This document shows positions 17,924-26,016 of a stretch of DNA of 35,060 nucleotides, one piece after another. Source of the stretch: Vibrio sp. J1-1 (lineage in GTDB: Bacteria; Pseudomonadota; Gammaproteobacteria; Enterobacterales; Vibrionaceae); contig NZ_JAKKCM010000020.1 of the NCBI RefSeq assembly GCF_021728395.1, forward strand, positions 1-35,060. Direction: 5' to 3'. The notes under the pieces are model-generated. The model made no database searches. It was not told where the DNA came from and worked only from the letters and a program-made list of their open reading frames with translations. The number at the start of each line of letters is the position of its first letter. Position 1 is the stretch's first letter. The position numbers and the translations under genes are program-made.

Positions 17924-19690
17924 CTAGTTTCCGATCGCGACACCTTCACGGCGGGGATCGGCAGCACCTTCTAAGCCATCTTTTGTGATGCGAATAGCAT
18001 GTAAGCCTGAGTTCAAATCACGGACTTCTGTCGTAAAGCCGATCTTTTCTAACTCTGGTTGTAAGTGGATTGCTTCAGTACCTTGCTCGATATCCAACGT
18101 GCCGAAGCGGTTTAATAACCTTGGTTGATTGATTGCTTGTTGAATGTCCATATCCCATTGAGTGTGCGCAATAATGGTTTGAGCAACGTATCCAATAATA
18201 CGGCTGCCTCCTGGAGAACCAATGGCCATATAAGGCTTGCCGTCTTTGAGCATGATCGTCGGAGTCATAGAAGAACGCGGGCGTTTGCCCGGCTCCAGGC
18301 GATTGGCGATAGGGATGCCATCTTGATGGGTACGGAACGAGAAGTCGGTTAATTCGTTGTTGAGTAAAAATCCACGAACCATTAACCGTGAGCCAAAAGC
18401 GTTTTCAATCGTTGTGGTCATGGATACCACATTGCCCTGTTTATCGACGATATTGAAATGGCTGGTAGAAGGGAGCTCAATCGACTCATCCATATTGAGA
18501 TTTATTGCATTAGACCATGGAGGGTTCCCGGCAGCGACCTCTGGTAGTGCTTTACCAACTTTAATTAGTTCTGCACGCTGCTTTAGATAGTCTACATCCA
18601 ATAAGCCAGCGGTGGGCATAGGTACATAGTCTTGGTCTGCCATGTATTTGCCGCGATCAGCGAAGGCGAGGCGAGAGGCATCTGCAATCACTTGCCAAGA
18701 TTTGGCATTTTCTGCGCCCCAGCCTTTGAGATCGTACTGCTCACTGATGGCCAGAATCTGTCCTACCGTTAATGCGCCTGAACTTGGCGGTCCCATACCG
18801 CAGACATCATAACTTTGATAGGCCGCGCATACTGGATCACGTTGTTTGATTTGGTAGATATCAAAGTCTGACTGTGCGAGTACCCCCGGATTACCCGGAG
18901 CGTTTTGTACCGTGTTGATGATGTCCTGGGCGATATCACCCTGGTAAAAGGCCATGGCACCTTTCTCGGCAATCGCCGTTAAGGTTTGTGCGTATTGTGG
19001 GTTTTTGAGGACCGTTCCAGCTGCTTTCGGTGAACCATCCGAGTTAAAGAAATAGGCTTTGGTCGCGGGGAATCGTGATAAACGCTCAGAGTCGTCAGCT
19101 ATCAAACTGGCAAGACGAGGACTGATAATAAAACCTTGTTCAGCAAGCTTGATGACCGGCTGTACGATCTTTTTCCATTCCAGTTTTCCGTACTGTTGGT
19201 GAGTATCCCACAAGAGTTTTACTGTGCCCGGTGTGCCTACGGAGCGACCTCCGACAACCGCATCATAAAACTGAAGGGGCTGGCCTTTGTCATCTTGAAA
19301 CAACTGCGGTGTGGCGGCTAGGGGGGCGGTTTCTCGGCCATCAAAAGTGGTGAGCTTTTGCCTATCGCTATCCCAATACACCAAGAATGCACCACCTCCG
19401 ATACCTGAAGACTGAGGTTCTACTAACCCTAGCATCAATTGAACGGCCACCATCGCATCTATCGCATTTCCGCCTTGTTCAAGTACGTCAGCGCCAGCTT
19501 GCGTTGCAATCGGGTTTGCGGCTGTCACCATGTAGTTTTTGGCTTTTACCAGCAGCTTTTGTTCTACGCCAGTGCTTTGCTCTGGGGCGACTGCATCAGT
19601 GGCTTGATTGGCAAGAGCTTGGCTCGTTAGGGTTAAGGTGGAAGTGAGAAAAAGACCCGTAGTGACGAGCCGATTGAACGACCATTGCAT
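17924..19690 (-). CDS. ggt: Gamma-glutamyltranspeptidase
   Basis: A periplasmic Ntn-hydrolase that cleaves glutathione and other gamma-glutamyl compounds. It is 588 residues from the ATG at 19690 (GGAGA upstream); a longer frame to 19735 lacks support. The signal peptide is MQWSFNRLVTTGLFLTSTL through SQALA. The autoprocessing site and nucleophile is Thr409 in STSHFNIVD. Substrate motifs include GGGAFLVYW, FDGRETAP, MGPPSSGALT, PGKRPRSSMTPT and GSPGGSRIIGYV. Length and motifs match E. coli Ggt (580). Confidence 0.96.
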   Translation of the reverse strand: MQWSFNRLVTTGLFLTSTLTLTSQALANQATDAVAPEQSTGVEQKLLVKAKNYMVTAANPIATQAGADVLEQGGNAIDAMVAVQLMLGLVEPQSSGIGGGAFLVYWDSDRQKLTTFDGRETAPLAATPQLFQDDKGQPLQFYDAVVGGRSVGTPGTVKLLWDTHQQYGKLEWKKIVQPVIKLAEQGFIISPRLASLIADDSERLSRFPATKAYFFNSDGSPKAAGTVLKNPQYAQTLTAIAEKGAMAFYQGDIAQDIINTVQNAPGNPGVLAQSDFDIYQIKQRDPVCAAYQSYDVCGMGPPSSGALTVGQILAISEQYDLKGWGAENAKSWQVIADASRLAFADRGKYMADQDYVPMPTAGLLDVDYLKQRAELIKVGKALPEVAAGNPPWSNAINLNMDESIELPSTSHFNIVDKQGNVVSMTTTIENAFGSRLMVRGFLLNNELTDFSFRTHQDGIPIANRLEPGKRPRSSMTPTIMLKDGKPYMAIGSPGGSRIIGYVAQTIIAHTQWDMDIQQAINQPRLLNRFGTLDIEQGTEAIHLQPELEKIGFTTEVRDLNSGLHAIRITKDGLEGAADPRREGVAIGN

Positions 19691-19797
19691 GATGACTCTC
19701 CATGTTACCAGTTGAATATTCAGCTTGGCAGCCATGGAGAAGGTCGTCGAGTCAGCGGTCTAAGAAATGTCGGCTATGCGACATTTAAATCAGTCAG

Positions 19798-20457
19798 TTA
19801 CACAGAAAAGGTGCTTATGATTTGCAGTAAGATACTGCCACCGACCAACGTAAACACCACGCCACATAAACCATCGATATAAATACCGGCTTGTTGTAAT
19901 CGGCGTTGCAATCTTTGTGTAGAGAGCATCCAGGCCAGGCTGGAAAACCAAAGCAGTGATAAACCAAATAGAACCACCAAGGCTATCCCTTTACCAGTAA
20001 CAGACATACCAGGTGGAACCAGACTCGACATTAAGCTGACGAAAAACACCAAGGCTTTAGGGTTAAGAATATTAGTCGCGAAACCCTTAGTAAATGCCTG
20101 ACGTTTATTGCTGATCACCAGATTGTTGGATTGATTTGACTGATCTGATTGCGGATTTTTGATCATGGCGATTACAGCTCGCAGTGCGCCAATACCTAAA
20201 TAAAGTAAATAACTGCCGCCGAGTAATTGCAGAACGGAGTAAAGCATAGGGTGTTGATGCACTAGGTAGCTTACACCCGTCAGGCTGAACAAAGAATGCA
20301 GCAAAATACCGACGGACAAACCAAGCGCGATGTATAAACCAGTCTGGCGACCATGACGTGTGGCGTTTTGCACAACTAACGCGAAATCGGGCCCGGGACT
20401 CATTAAAGCAATAAAGTGTATGCTGGCCAGAGTCAGCAGGATGGTTGATTCATTCAT
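19798..20457 (-). CDS. LysE/RhtB-family amino-acid exporter
   Basis: 219 residues with about six hydrophobic segments. It begins in the classical way: FIALMSPGPDFALVVQNATRHGRQTGLYIALGLSVGILLH. The SPGPD motif and the GGSYLLYLG segment are family marks. The start ATG at 20457 is preferred to the GTG two codons upstream. It probably exports homoserine, threonine or a similar amino acid. The AraC-type gene just upstream on the same strand (about 90 bases) is probably its regulator. Confidence 0.92.
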   Translation of the reverse strand: MNESTILLTLASIHFIALMSPGPDFALVVQNATRHGRQTGLYIALGLSVGILLHSLFSLTGVSYLVHQHPMLYSVLQLLGGSYLLYLGIGALRAVIAMIKNPQSDQSNQSNNLVISNKRQAFTKGFATNILNPKALVFFVSLMSSLVPPGMSVTGKGIALVVLFGLSLLWFSSLAWMLSTQRLQRRLQQAGIYIDGLCGVVFTLVGGSILLQIISTFSV

Positions 20458-20549
20458 AAACACATCTCAAAACATAATGAAGAAGTTTATTCTCTCCGAC
20501 ACCGGCATGTTGCGCTTGTAAAAAACTGACAGTGTATTGCTGAAAGGTA

Positions 20550-21347
20550 CTAGCGTGTTACTTGCGATGGAGAGACGCCGTAAGTCTGCTTAAAGGCTTT
20601 GCTGAAATGCGCCTGATCGTAAAAGCCAATTTGGTGTGCGACTTCTGTCCCGCATTGCCCTGACTGAAGTAGCTTCATTCCTTGCTCGAGACGAAGCCGT
20701 GCAAACCAGGCATAGGGCGTCATCCCTGTTTGGGCTTTAAAGTGGCGTTGAAACTGGGTAGGGCTTAGCTGGCAGAGTTCAGATAACGACTCTAAACGAA
20801 CGGACTGATCGAGATTTGCCATTAAGTAATCTTTTAAGGTGTTGAGAGACTGCTTTCCCAAGGGGATGACCTTTTTCCTGGCAAGTGATCCATAGCGATC
20901 AAAAAGCAGGTTAAATCCCTCTAATGGAAGACAATCTTTGGTCAACCGACTGAGATTATTGCGTCGAAGATGGCGGTGTAAGTTACTAAGTTGTGAAAAT
21001 ATCTGTGGATCGGAGATGATCAGTTCATTAAAGCGGATTATTTGACCATTTTGTTTAAGATCGGCCAGATCACTAAATAGGTGCGGTTCGATCGAAAAGA
21101 CATTCACTTCATAACCGTCAGCAAGTCTCGATTGACCATCGTGCAGCTCATCGGGCGGCATAATAACGATTTGTCCGTGTCCTACTTGATGGTGACTTCC
21201 CTGATAATGGAACTTCTGCTCGCCATGCGTGATCAGACCAAGGTGAAAATCCAGGTGGTAGTGCTTTTGAAAAGCAAATTTCTGGTATTTCGCCTCAATC
21301 AGGCTCAGTTGGTCATGGTCGGTCGCGTAGTATTGAATCTGTTCCAT
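20550..21347 (-). CDS. AraC-family transcriptional regulator
   Basis: 265 residues from the ATG at 21347. No good ribosome site is visible, and an in-frame TTG at 21356 is possible. An N-terminal cupin-like ligand domain (HYHLDFHLGLITHGEQKFHYQG, IVIMPPDELHDGQ) is followed by two helix-turn-helix units (LESLSELCQLSPTQFQRHFKAQTGMTPYAWFARLRLEQ and TEVAHQIGFYDQAHFSKAFKQTYGVSPSQ). It precedes a LysE-type exporter, a common pairing in which the regulator senses the exported amino acid. Confidence 0.92.
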   Translation of the reverse strand: MEQIQYYATDHDQLSLIEAKYQKFAFQKHYHLDFHLGLITHGEQKFHYQGSHHQVGHGQIVIMPPDELHDGQSRLADGYEVNVFSIEPHLFSDLADLKQNGQIIRFNELIISDPQIFSQLSNLHRHLRRNNLSRLTKDCLPLEGFNLLFDRYGSLARKKVIPLGKQSLNTLKDYLMANLDQSVRLESLSELCQLSPTQFQRHFKAQTGMTPYAWFARLRLEQGMKLLQSGQCGTEVAHQIGFYDQAHFSKAFKQTYGVSPSQVTR

Positions 21348-21354
21348 TACATAC

Positions 21355-21381
21355 AAAAAACTTGGTCGTTATCTGACCAAG
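21355..21381 (-). terminator. rarD terminator
   Basis: On the minus strand CTTGGTC, loop AGATAAC, GACCAAG, then TTTTTT, about 40 bases after the rarD stop and just before the AraC gene. It separates the two units. Confidence 0.88.
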
Positions 21382-21419
21382 CTTATCCATCAATGACTGA
21401 CTTGTCTTGTAAAAAACGA

Positions 21420-22334
21420 TCACTGTGGTTGAACTGCTCGGCGTACTTGCCGGTTGTTACGCAATCCATCAAAGCTAAATATGACTAATGCGCCCCAGAT
21501 AAAGGCAAATGTGATCGCTTTGTCCATTGTAAAGGCCTCACCGTACATCAGCACCGCGAGCAAGAACATCAGACTTGGTCCAATATACTGGAAGAAGCCT
21601 AATGTAGACAGTTTCAGGCGTGTGGCTGCTCCGGTAAAACATAGCAGGGGTAATGTTGTTATCACGCCTGCCGCAATAAGCCATCCATTCAGGTTCATCG
21701 GATTATCAAACATATTAGAGGTAGCCGAGTCCGCAATAAACAGCAGATAGATGGCCGCTGCCGGTAGCAGTATTAGGGTTTCGACAAACAGGCCAGTTTG
21801 TGCGTCAACAGAGACCTTCTTGCGGATCAGGCCATAAAATCCAAAACTCATCGCAAGTGCCATGGCAACCACAGGTACAGAACCAAACACAAACAGCTGC
21901 ACTAAGACGCCACAAACTGCAAGAGTGACAGCAAACCACTGCAATTTACGCAGCCTTTCACCGAGGAAAATCATTCCGAGCAGCACGTTGATTAACGGGT
22001 TAATGTAGTAACCCAGGCTAGCATCGAGCATATGATTGGCGTTGACCGCCCAAATGAATATCAGCCAGTTAGCCCCGATGAGTACCGAGCTTGAAAGCAG
22101 GTAAGCGGATTTACTTTTGTTTTTTGCTATTTCGTAAACCGAGCGCCAAGCACGGCTAAAATGGAGCAGTGCCGCGAGCAAAAAGAATGACCAAACGACT
22201 CGATGGCTTAAGATCTCTAAAGGAGAGACCTGCATAATGGATTTGAAATACATTGGAGCGATGCCCCACATCGTGTAAGCACCAACTGCAAGCAGGACAC
22301 CTTGCCGGGCACGCTGTTGTTCTTCTAGTGTCAT
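21420..22334 (-). CDS. rarD: RarD-type EamA/DMT transporter
   Basis: 304 residues with ten hydrophobic helices in two EamA halves. The start MTLEEQQRARQGVLLAVGAYTMWGIAPMYFK and the motif ILSHRVVWSFF are typical of RarD, a member of the drug/metabolite transporter superfamily whose substrate is not firmly known (chloramphenicol resistance on overexpression in Pseudomonas). AGGTG precedes the ATG. It is divergent from recQ across 173 bases. Confidence 0.92.
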   Translation of the reverse strand: MTLEEQQRARQGVLLAVGAYTMWGIAPMYFKSIMQVSPLEILSHRVVWSFFLLAALLHFSRAWRSVYEIAKNKSKSAYLLSSSVLIGANWLIFIWAVNANHMLDASLGYYINPLINVLLGMIFLGERLRKLQWFAVTLAVCGVLVQLFVFGSVPVVAMALAMSFGFYGLIRKKVSVDAQTGLFVETLILLPAAAIYLLFIADSATSNMFDNPMNLNGWLIAAGVITTLPLLCFTGAATRLKLSTLGFFQYIGPSLMFLLAVLMYGEAFTMDKAITFAFIWGALVIFSFDGLRNNRQVRRAVQPQ

Positions 22335-22507
22335 GACGTGTCACCTAATTGTATTTATAGAGCAGAGGAGCAGTATACGAGTCGTGTTGGTAAACACCTA
22401 GCAATTTGCGGTTTTATTCACCATGAAACCCCATTACAATGTGCCCTCATTTTGTGTGCTGTTGGCATACAGAAGCATTCCTATCTTCACCTAATCTGAG
22501 ACTATTC

Positions 22508-24343
22508 ATGACCTCGACCTTGTTAGCCGAACCTTCAGACTCTGCTATTACGCCTCAACGTGTGTTGGAGGATGTCTTCGGTTATCAGACATTCCGCGAT
22601 GGTCAGCAAGAAGTTATCGATGCTGCTCTTGATGGACGAGACAGCTTAGTCATCATGCCAACTGGCGGTGGTAAGTCTCTCTGTTATCAAATTCCCGCGC
22701 TGGTGCAAAGTGGGATTACGTTGGTCATTTCTCCGCTGATTTCACTGATGAAAGATCAGGTGGACCAGCTTAAAGCCAATGGTGTCGCGGCGGAATGTGT
22801 TAACTCGACCATGAGTCGGGAAGAGCTGTTGAGTGTGTATAACCGCATGCACAACGGGCAACTGAAGTTGATTTATGTCTCGCCAGAGCGTGTTTTGATG
22901 CGTGATTTTATCGAACGTCTGGAGAGCCTGCCTCTGACCATGATTGCGGTCGATGAGGCGCACTGTATCTCACAGTGGGGGCATGATTTCCGTCCTGAGT
23001 ACGCGTCACTGGGCCAACTGAAGCAACACTTTTCTCATGTACCCTTTATGGCGTTAACGGCGACTGCCGATGATGCCACGCGTCGAGATATCTTAGAGCG
23101 TTTGCGTCTCAACGAGCCTCAGGTTTATCTGGGCAGCTTTGACCGACCAAATATTCGCTATAATCTGGTGGAAAAACACAAGCCGGTTTCTCAGATCATT
23201 CGCTATTTAGAAACCCAGAAAGGGAATTGCGGCATTATCTATTGTGGTAGCCGCAAGAAAGTGGAAATGGTGACGGAGAAACTGTGTAACAACCATATTC
23301 GAGCGGCAGGTTACCATGCTGGTATGGACACAGATGAACGCGCTTATGTTCAGGAAGCGTTTCAGCGAGATGATATCCAGATCGTGGTGGCGACCGTCGC
23401 CTTTGGTATGGGCATCAATAAACCCAATGTGCGCTTTGTGGTGCATTTTGACATTCCGCGCAATATCGAATCGTACTATCAGGAAACCGGCCGAGCTGGT
23501 CGGGATGGTTTACCTGCGGAAGCGATGATGCTTTACGATCCGGCCGATATCAGTTGGCTACGCCGTATGTTGGATGAAAAAGACGAAGGTCCGCAGAAGC
23601 AAGTAGAAAGCCATAAGCTGAATGCGATGAGCGCATTTGCTGAAGCACAGACTTGTCGCCGTCAGGTTCTGCTCAACTATTTTGGTGAATATCGAGAGAA
23701 GCCATGCGGTAACTGCGATATCTGCCTCGATCCACCTAAACATTTTGACGCAACCGAAGAGGCACGCAAAGCGCTATCTTGTGTCTATCGTGTGAATCAA
23801 AGCTTTGGTATGGGTTATGTTGTGGAAGTGCTGCGCGGTATGCAAAATATCCGTGTACGTGAAAATGGCCACGACAAAATCTCTACATACGGGTTAGGGC
23901 GCGATCACAGCCATGATTATTGGGTGAGCATCTTCCGTCAGTTAATCCACAAAGGCTTGTTGTTTCAGAACATTACCCGCAACTCAACCTTGCAGCTCAC
24001 TGAAGAAGCTCGGCCACTATTACGTGGAGATGTGGCTCTGGAATTAGCGGTACCACGTCTGGATACCGCGGCACGAGCTGCTAAGTCCGACAAATTAACC
24101 AGCAAAAACTACGATAAGAAGCTGTTTGCCAAACTGCGTAAACTGCGTAAGTCGATTGCGGATGAAGATGGCTTACCACCTTATGTGGTCTTCAGTGATG
24201 CTACATTGATTGATATGGCGGAGATTCTACCAACATCTTACGGCGAAATGCTTGCTGTCAGCGGGGTGGGTCAACGTAAACTTGAGAAATACGCCGATCC
24301 ATTCTTAGACCTCATTCAAGAACACATTACCCAACACGGTTAA
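22508..24343 (+). CDS. recQ: ATP-dependent DNA helicase RecQ
   Basis: 611 residues from the ATG at 22508 (MTSTLLAEPSDSA). An in-frame extension to 22439 is Cys/His-rich and unlike RecQ. Walker A is MPTGGGKS (50-57), the DExH box is VDEAHCISQWGHDFRPEY, and motif VI is YYQETGRAGRDG. The RQC zinc cysteines are in CRRQVLLNYFGE and CGNCDIC, then a winged helix, and the C-terminal HRDC domain (LFAKLRKLRKSIADEDGLPPYVVFSD). It resolves recombination and replication intermediates. A small gene follows after 9 bases. Confidence 0.97.
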   Translation: MTSTLLAEPSDSAITPQRVLEDVFGYQTFRDGQQEVIDAALDGRDSLVIMPTGGGKSLCYQIPALVQSGITLVISPLISLMKDQVDQLKANGVAAECVNSTMSREELLSVYNRMHNGQLKLIYVSPERVLMRDFIERLESLPLTMIAVDEAHCISQWGHDFRPEYASLGQLKQHFSHVPFMALTATADDATRRDILERLRLNEPQVYLGSFDRPNIRYNLVEKHKPVSQIIRYLETQKGNCGIIYCGSRKKVEMVTEKLCNNHIRAAGYHAGMDTDERAYVQEAFQRDDIQIVVATVAFGMGINKPNVRFVVHFDIPRNIESYYQETGRAGRDGLPAEAMMLYDPADISWLRRMLDEKDEGPQKQVESHKLNAMSAFAEAQTCRRQVLLNYFGEYREKPCGNCDICLDPPKHFDATEEARKALSCVYRVNQSFGMGYVVEVLRGMQNIRVRENGHDKISTYGLGRDHSHDYWVSIFRQLIHKGLLFQNITRNSTLQLTEEARPLLRGDVALELAVPRLDTAARAAKSDKLTSKNYDKKLFAKLRKLRKSIADEDGLPPYVVFSDATLIDMAEILPTSYGEMLAVSGVGQRKLEKYADPFLDLIQEHITQHG

Positions 24344-24352
24344 GGACATTAC

Positions 24353-24658
24353 ATGCACAAGGAATTTGGCCTTGCTGAATACATTGCCGAAGAAGGTCGC
24401 TTACTTATTACCGCGCCAAGCTTTGACTTAGACACGTTTCCGGTGCTGGGTGAGCGTTTGGTTGGCCTGTTAACGGCTACAGTAGTAGAAAAGCAGTGGG
24501 ATGCGGATATGCATTCCTGGTTGATTGACTTTGAAGGTTGTCGACTGTTTATGAAGGCGGAACACTACAGCGAAGCAATATGGTTTGAAGCGCTAGCCGT
24601 TGAAGAGAGCAGGGAAGAGCTCGATTATCTTGCCGGACTATTCCAACGCGGATTCTGA
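24353..24658 (+). CDS. Small protein of unknown function downstream of recQ
   Basis: 101 residues, acidic, starting at ATG 24353 with AAGGA 7 bases upstream, inside the recQ operon. The composition suggests an alpha/beta fold (RLLITAPSFDLDTFPVLGERLVGLLT, HSWLIDFEGCRLFMKAEHYSEAIWFEAL). It might belong to the DUF3630 group of Vibrio proteins, but I am not sure of that. There are no membrane segments or catalytic motif. Co-transcription hints at, but does not prove, a link with RecQ. Confidence 0.82.
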   Translation: MHKEFGLAEYIAEEGRLLITAPSFDLDTFPVLGERLVGLLTATVVEKQWDADMHSWLIDFEGCRLFMKAEHYSEAIWFEALAVEESREELDYLAGLFQRGF

Positions 24659-24681
24659 TGAAAGTATTATAGTATTTTTGA

Positions 24682-24709
24682 GGGTGTTTCATGTGAAACC
24701 CCCTTTTTT
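24682..24709 (+). terminator. Terminator of the recQ unit
   Basis: GGGTGTTTCA, loop TG, TGAAACCCCC (one bulged T), then six T. The stem resembles parS (14/16) but has CATG in place of the essential CACGTG core, so terminator function explains it. Confidence 0.8.
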
Positions 24710-24714
24710 GTATA

Positions 24715-24981
24715 TATACCCAAGTGACTTCAAGATGCAGGATTCAGAGCGTTGTCACTGATTCAAGTTCAAGGAAAACGACGCCGTGGAATAGCGAGCT
24801 CTTTCCAAGTTGTTTGACGATGAAATTGTTGCAGTGACACGCTCCCAAAGGGCGAGTTGTCTTGGCTTGCATACTTTGTTAACGATTTTTGATTTAGAAC
24901 CACTAGATCATCAAATCGTTGCCTTGTCTGTAAGCCAAGTCATTCTCGCTGAACTAAGCATCTTGAGGTTACTTGGGTATA
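24715..24981. repeat. 267-bp MITE-like element with terminal and internal inverted repeats
   Basis: The ends are near-perfect 24-base inverted repeats: TATACCCAAGT.. at 24715-24738 and ..ACTTGGGTATA at 24958-24981, differing at two or three positions. Inside are two self-complementary arms. Arm 1 is 24747-24844 (GAGCG..GTCACTG with CAGTGAC..CGCTC). Arm 2 is 24852-24949 (GCGAG..CTTGGCTT with AAGCCAAG..CTCGC, nested AACGATTT/AAATCGTT). The whole could fold as a stem carrying two arms. There is no transposase. A 73-codon frame running through it is an accident. It fits a non-autonomous dispersed element; only one copy is in this window. Confidence 0.75.
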
Positions 24982-25122
24982 AACGTTTGCGTAAAAAGCA
25001 CTGCTTGCGAGCGGAATTGGTTAATGTATAATCGCCCACCGCTTCGCTTTATACAGGCGTAGCCAGTTTGTTTTCTATTTAACATTGTTGGTAAGAGTCG
25101 TTTTTATTTTGAAAGCGCTCGA

Positions 25123-25157
25123 TTTGGGTTCCCTCGCCCCCAAACCAAACTAAAAAG
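25123..25157 (+). promoter_or_regulatory. Probable preQ1-I riboswitch of yhhQ
   Basis: TTTGGG (25123-25128) pairs with CCCAAA (25139-25144) around a loop beginning TTCC, followed by the A-rich tail CCAAACTAAAAAGG that ends in the ribosome site AAGG, 7 bases before the ATG. This small H-type pseudoknot layout (GGGTTC, CCC, AAACTAAAAAGG) matches preQ1 class I riboswitches, and the gene downstream transports queuosine precursors. Ligand binding would hide the ribosome site. Confidence 0.62.
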
Positions 25158-25164
25158 GTATCGC

Positions 25165-25833
25165 ATGAGTCACTTTACCCCTGCGCAGCAGCGCAACGCC
25201 CTTATCTATCTGGTTTTATTCCACCTGATCATTATTGCATCTAGTAATTACCTGGTTCAGCTACCCTTTACGATTTTTGGCCTCCATACCACATGGGGCG
25301 CATTTACCTTCCCATTTATCTTTTTGGCCACTGATTTGACGGTACGTATCTTTGGGGCGGCATTAGCGCGTAAGATCATCTTCTTAGTCATGCTACCTGC
25401 TCTGGCCGTGTCTTACTTCTTGTCAGTGGTGTTCTTTGAAGGTCAATTTCAAGGGGTTGGTCAACTGAGCGAATTTAACCTGTTTGTCGCCCGCATCGCA
25501 GTAGCGAGTTTTATGGCGTATTTGCTGGGTCAAATTCTGGATGTGCATGTTTTTAACCGTCTGCGCCAAATGAAACAGTGGTGGGTAGCACCAACGTGTT
25601 CCACGCTATTTGGTAATGCGCTTGATACCATCGCGTTCTTTGCTATCGCGTTTTACCAAAGCCCAGATCCATTTATGGCAGAGCACTGGACTGAAATTGC
25701 GCTGGTGGACTACGGCTTTAAGCTGGTGATCAGCCTTGGTTTGTTCGTCCCTATGTACGGCGTATTACTGAATTATCTGATCAAAAAGCTGACCGCAGTG
25801 AACCCGAACTTCAAAGTGACAACGACTGCTTAG
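25165..25833 (+). CDS. yhhQ: Queuosine precursor transporter YhhQ
   Basis: 222 residues with about six membrane helices. Family motifs are HTTWGAFTFPFIFLATDLTVRIFG and STLFGNALDTIAFFAIAF, the DUF165/COG1738 signature. It imports preQ0/preQ1 for queuosine modification of tRNA. The preQ1-like leader directly in front supports the assignment. Monocistronic, with a hairpin terminator after it. Confidence 0.94.
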   Translation: MSHFTPAQQRNALIYLVLFHLIIIASSNYLVQLPFTIFGLHTTWGAFTFPFIFLATDLTVRIFGAALARKIIFLVMLPALAVSYFLSVVFFEGQFQGVGQLSEFNLFVARIAVASFMAYLLGQILDVHVFNRLRQMKQWWVAPTCSTLFGNALDTIAFFAIAFYQSPDPFMAEHWTEIALVDYGFKLVISLGLFVPMYGVLLNYLIKKLTAVNPNFKVTTTA

Positions 25834-25855
25834 TCAGGTGACGTTTCACGAATAC

Positions 25856-25891
25856 CCAAAAAGCTGCTTGTTTTTAACAGCGGCTTTTTTG
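25856..25891 (+). terminator. yhhQ terminator
   Basis: AAAAAGC..TGCTTGT and ACAGCG..GCTTTTTT form an imperfect stem followed by a T run, about 25 bases after the stop. Confidence 0.75.
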
Positions 25892-25980
25892 TTTTTGTTG
25901 GGGGATGTACAGCATAGGAAGCATTTGGATCATGGGTGTCCCAAAGCTCTTTGAGCTGTAATAGGTATTTGGAGGAATAT

Positions 25981-26007
25981 AAAAAAGGCTCCAAAGGAGC
26001 CTTTTTT
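25981..26007. terminator. gppA terminator (bidirectional)
   Basis: AAAAAAGGCTCC, AAA loop, GGAGCCTTTTTT. It is symmetric and 10 bases beyond the gppA stop on the minus strand; it can also catch read-through from yhhQ. Confidence 0.9.
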
Positions 26008-26016
26008 AACCGTTAT

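Noticed and set aside
22439-22507. N-terminal extension of RecQ
   Set aside because: The extra 23 residues are Cys/His/Trp-rich, unlike RecQ, and the ATG at 22508 gives the usual protein length.
24682-24700. Fourth parS-like sequence (TGTTTCATGTGAAACC)
   Set aside because: 14/16 match, but the central CACGTG needed by ParB is CATGTG, and it is fully explained as the stem of an intrinsic terminator with a T run.
24810-25031. 73-codon open frame on the plus strand
   Set aside because: It runs through the inverted-repeat element and out the other side, has no ribosome site and an arbitrary composition.
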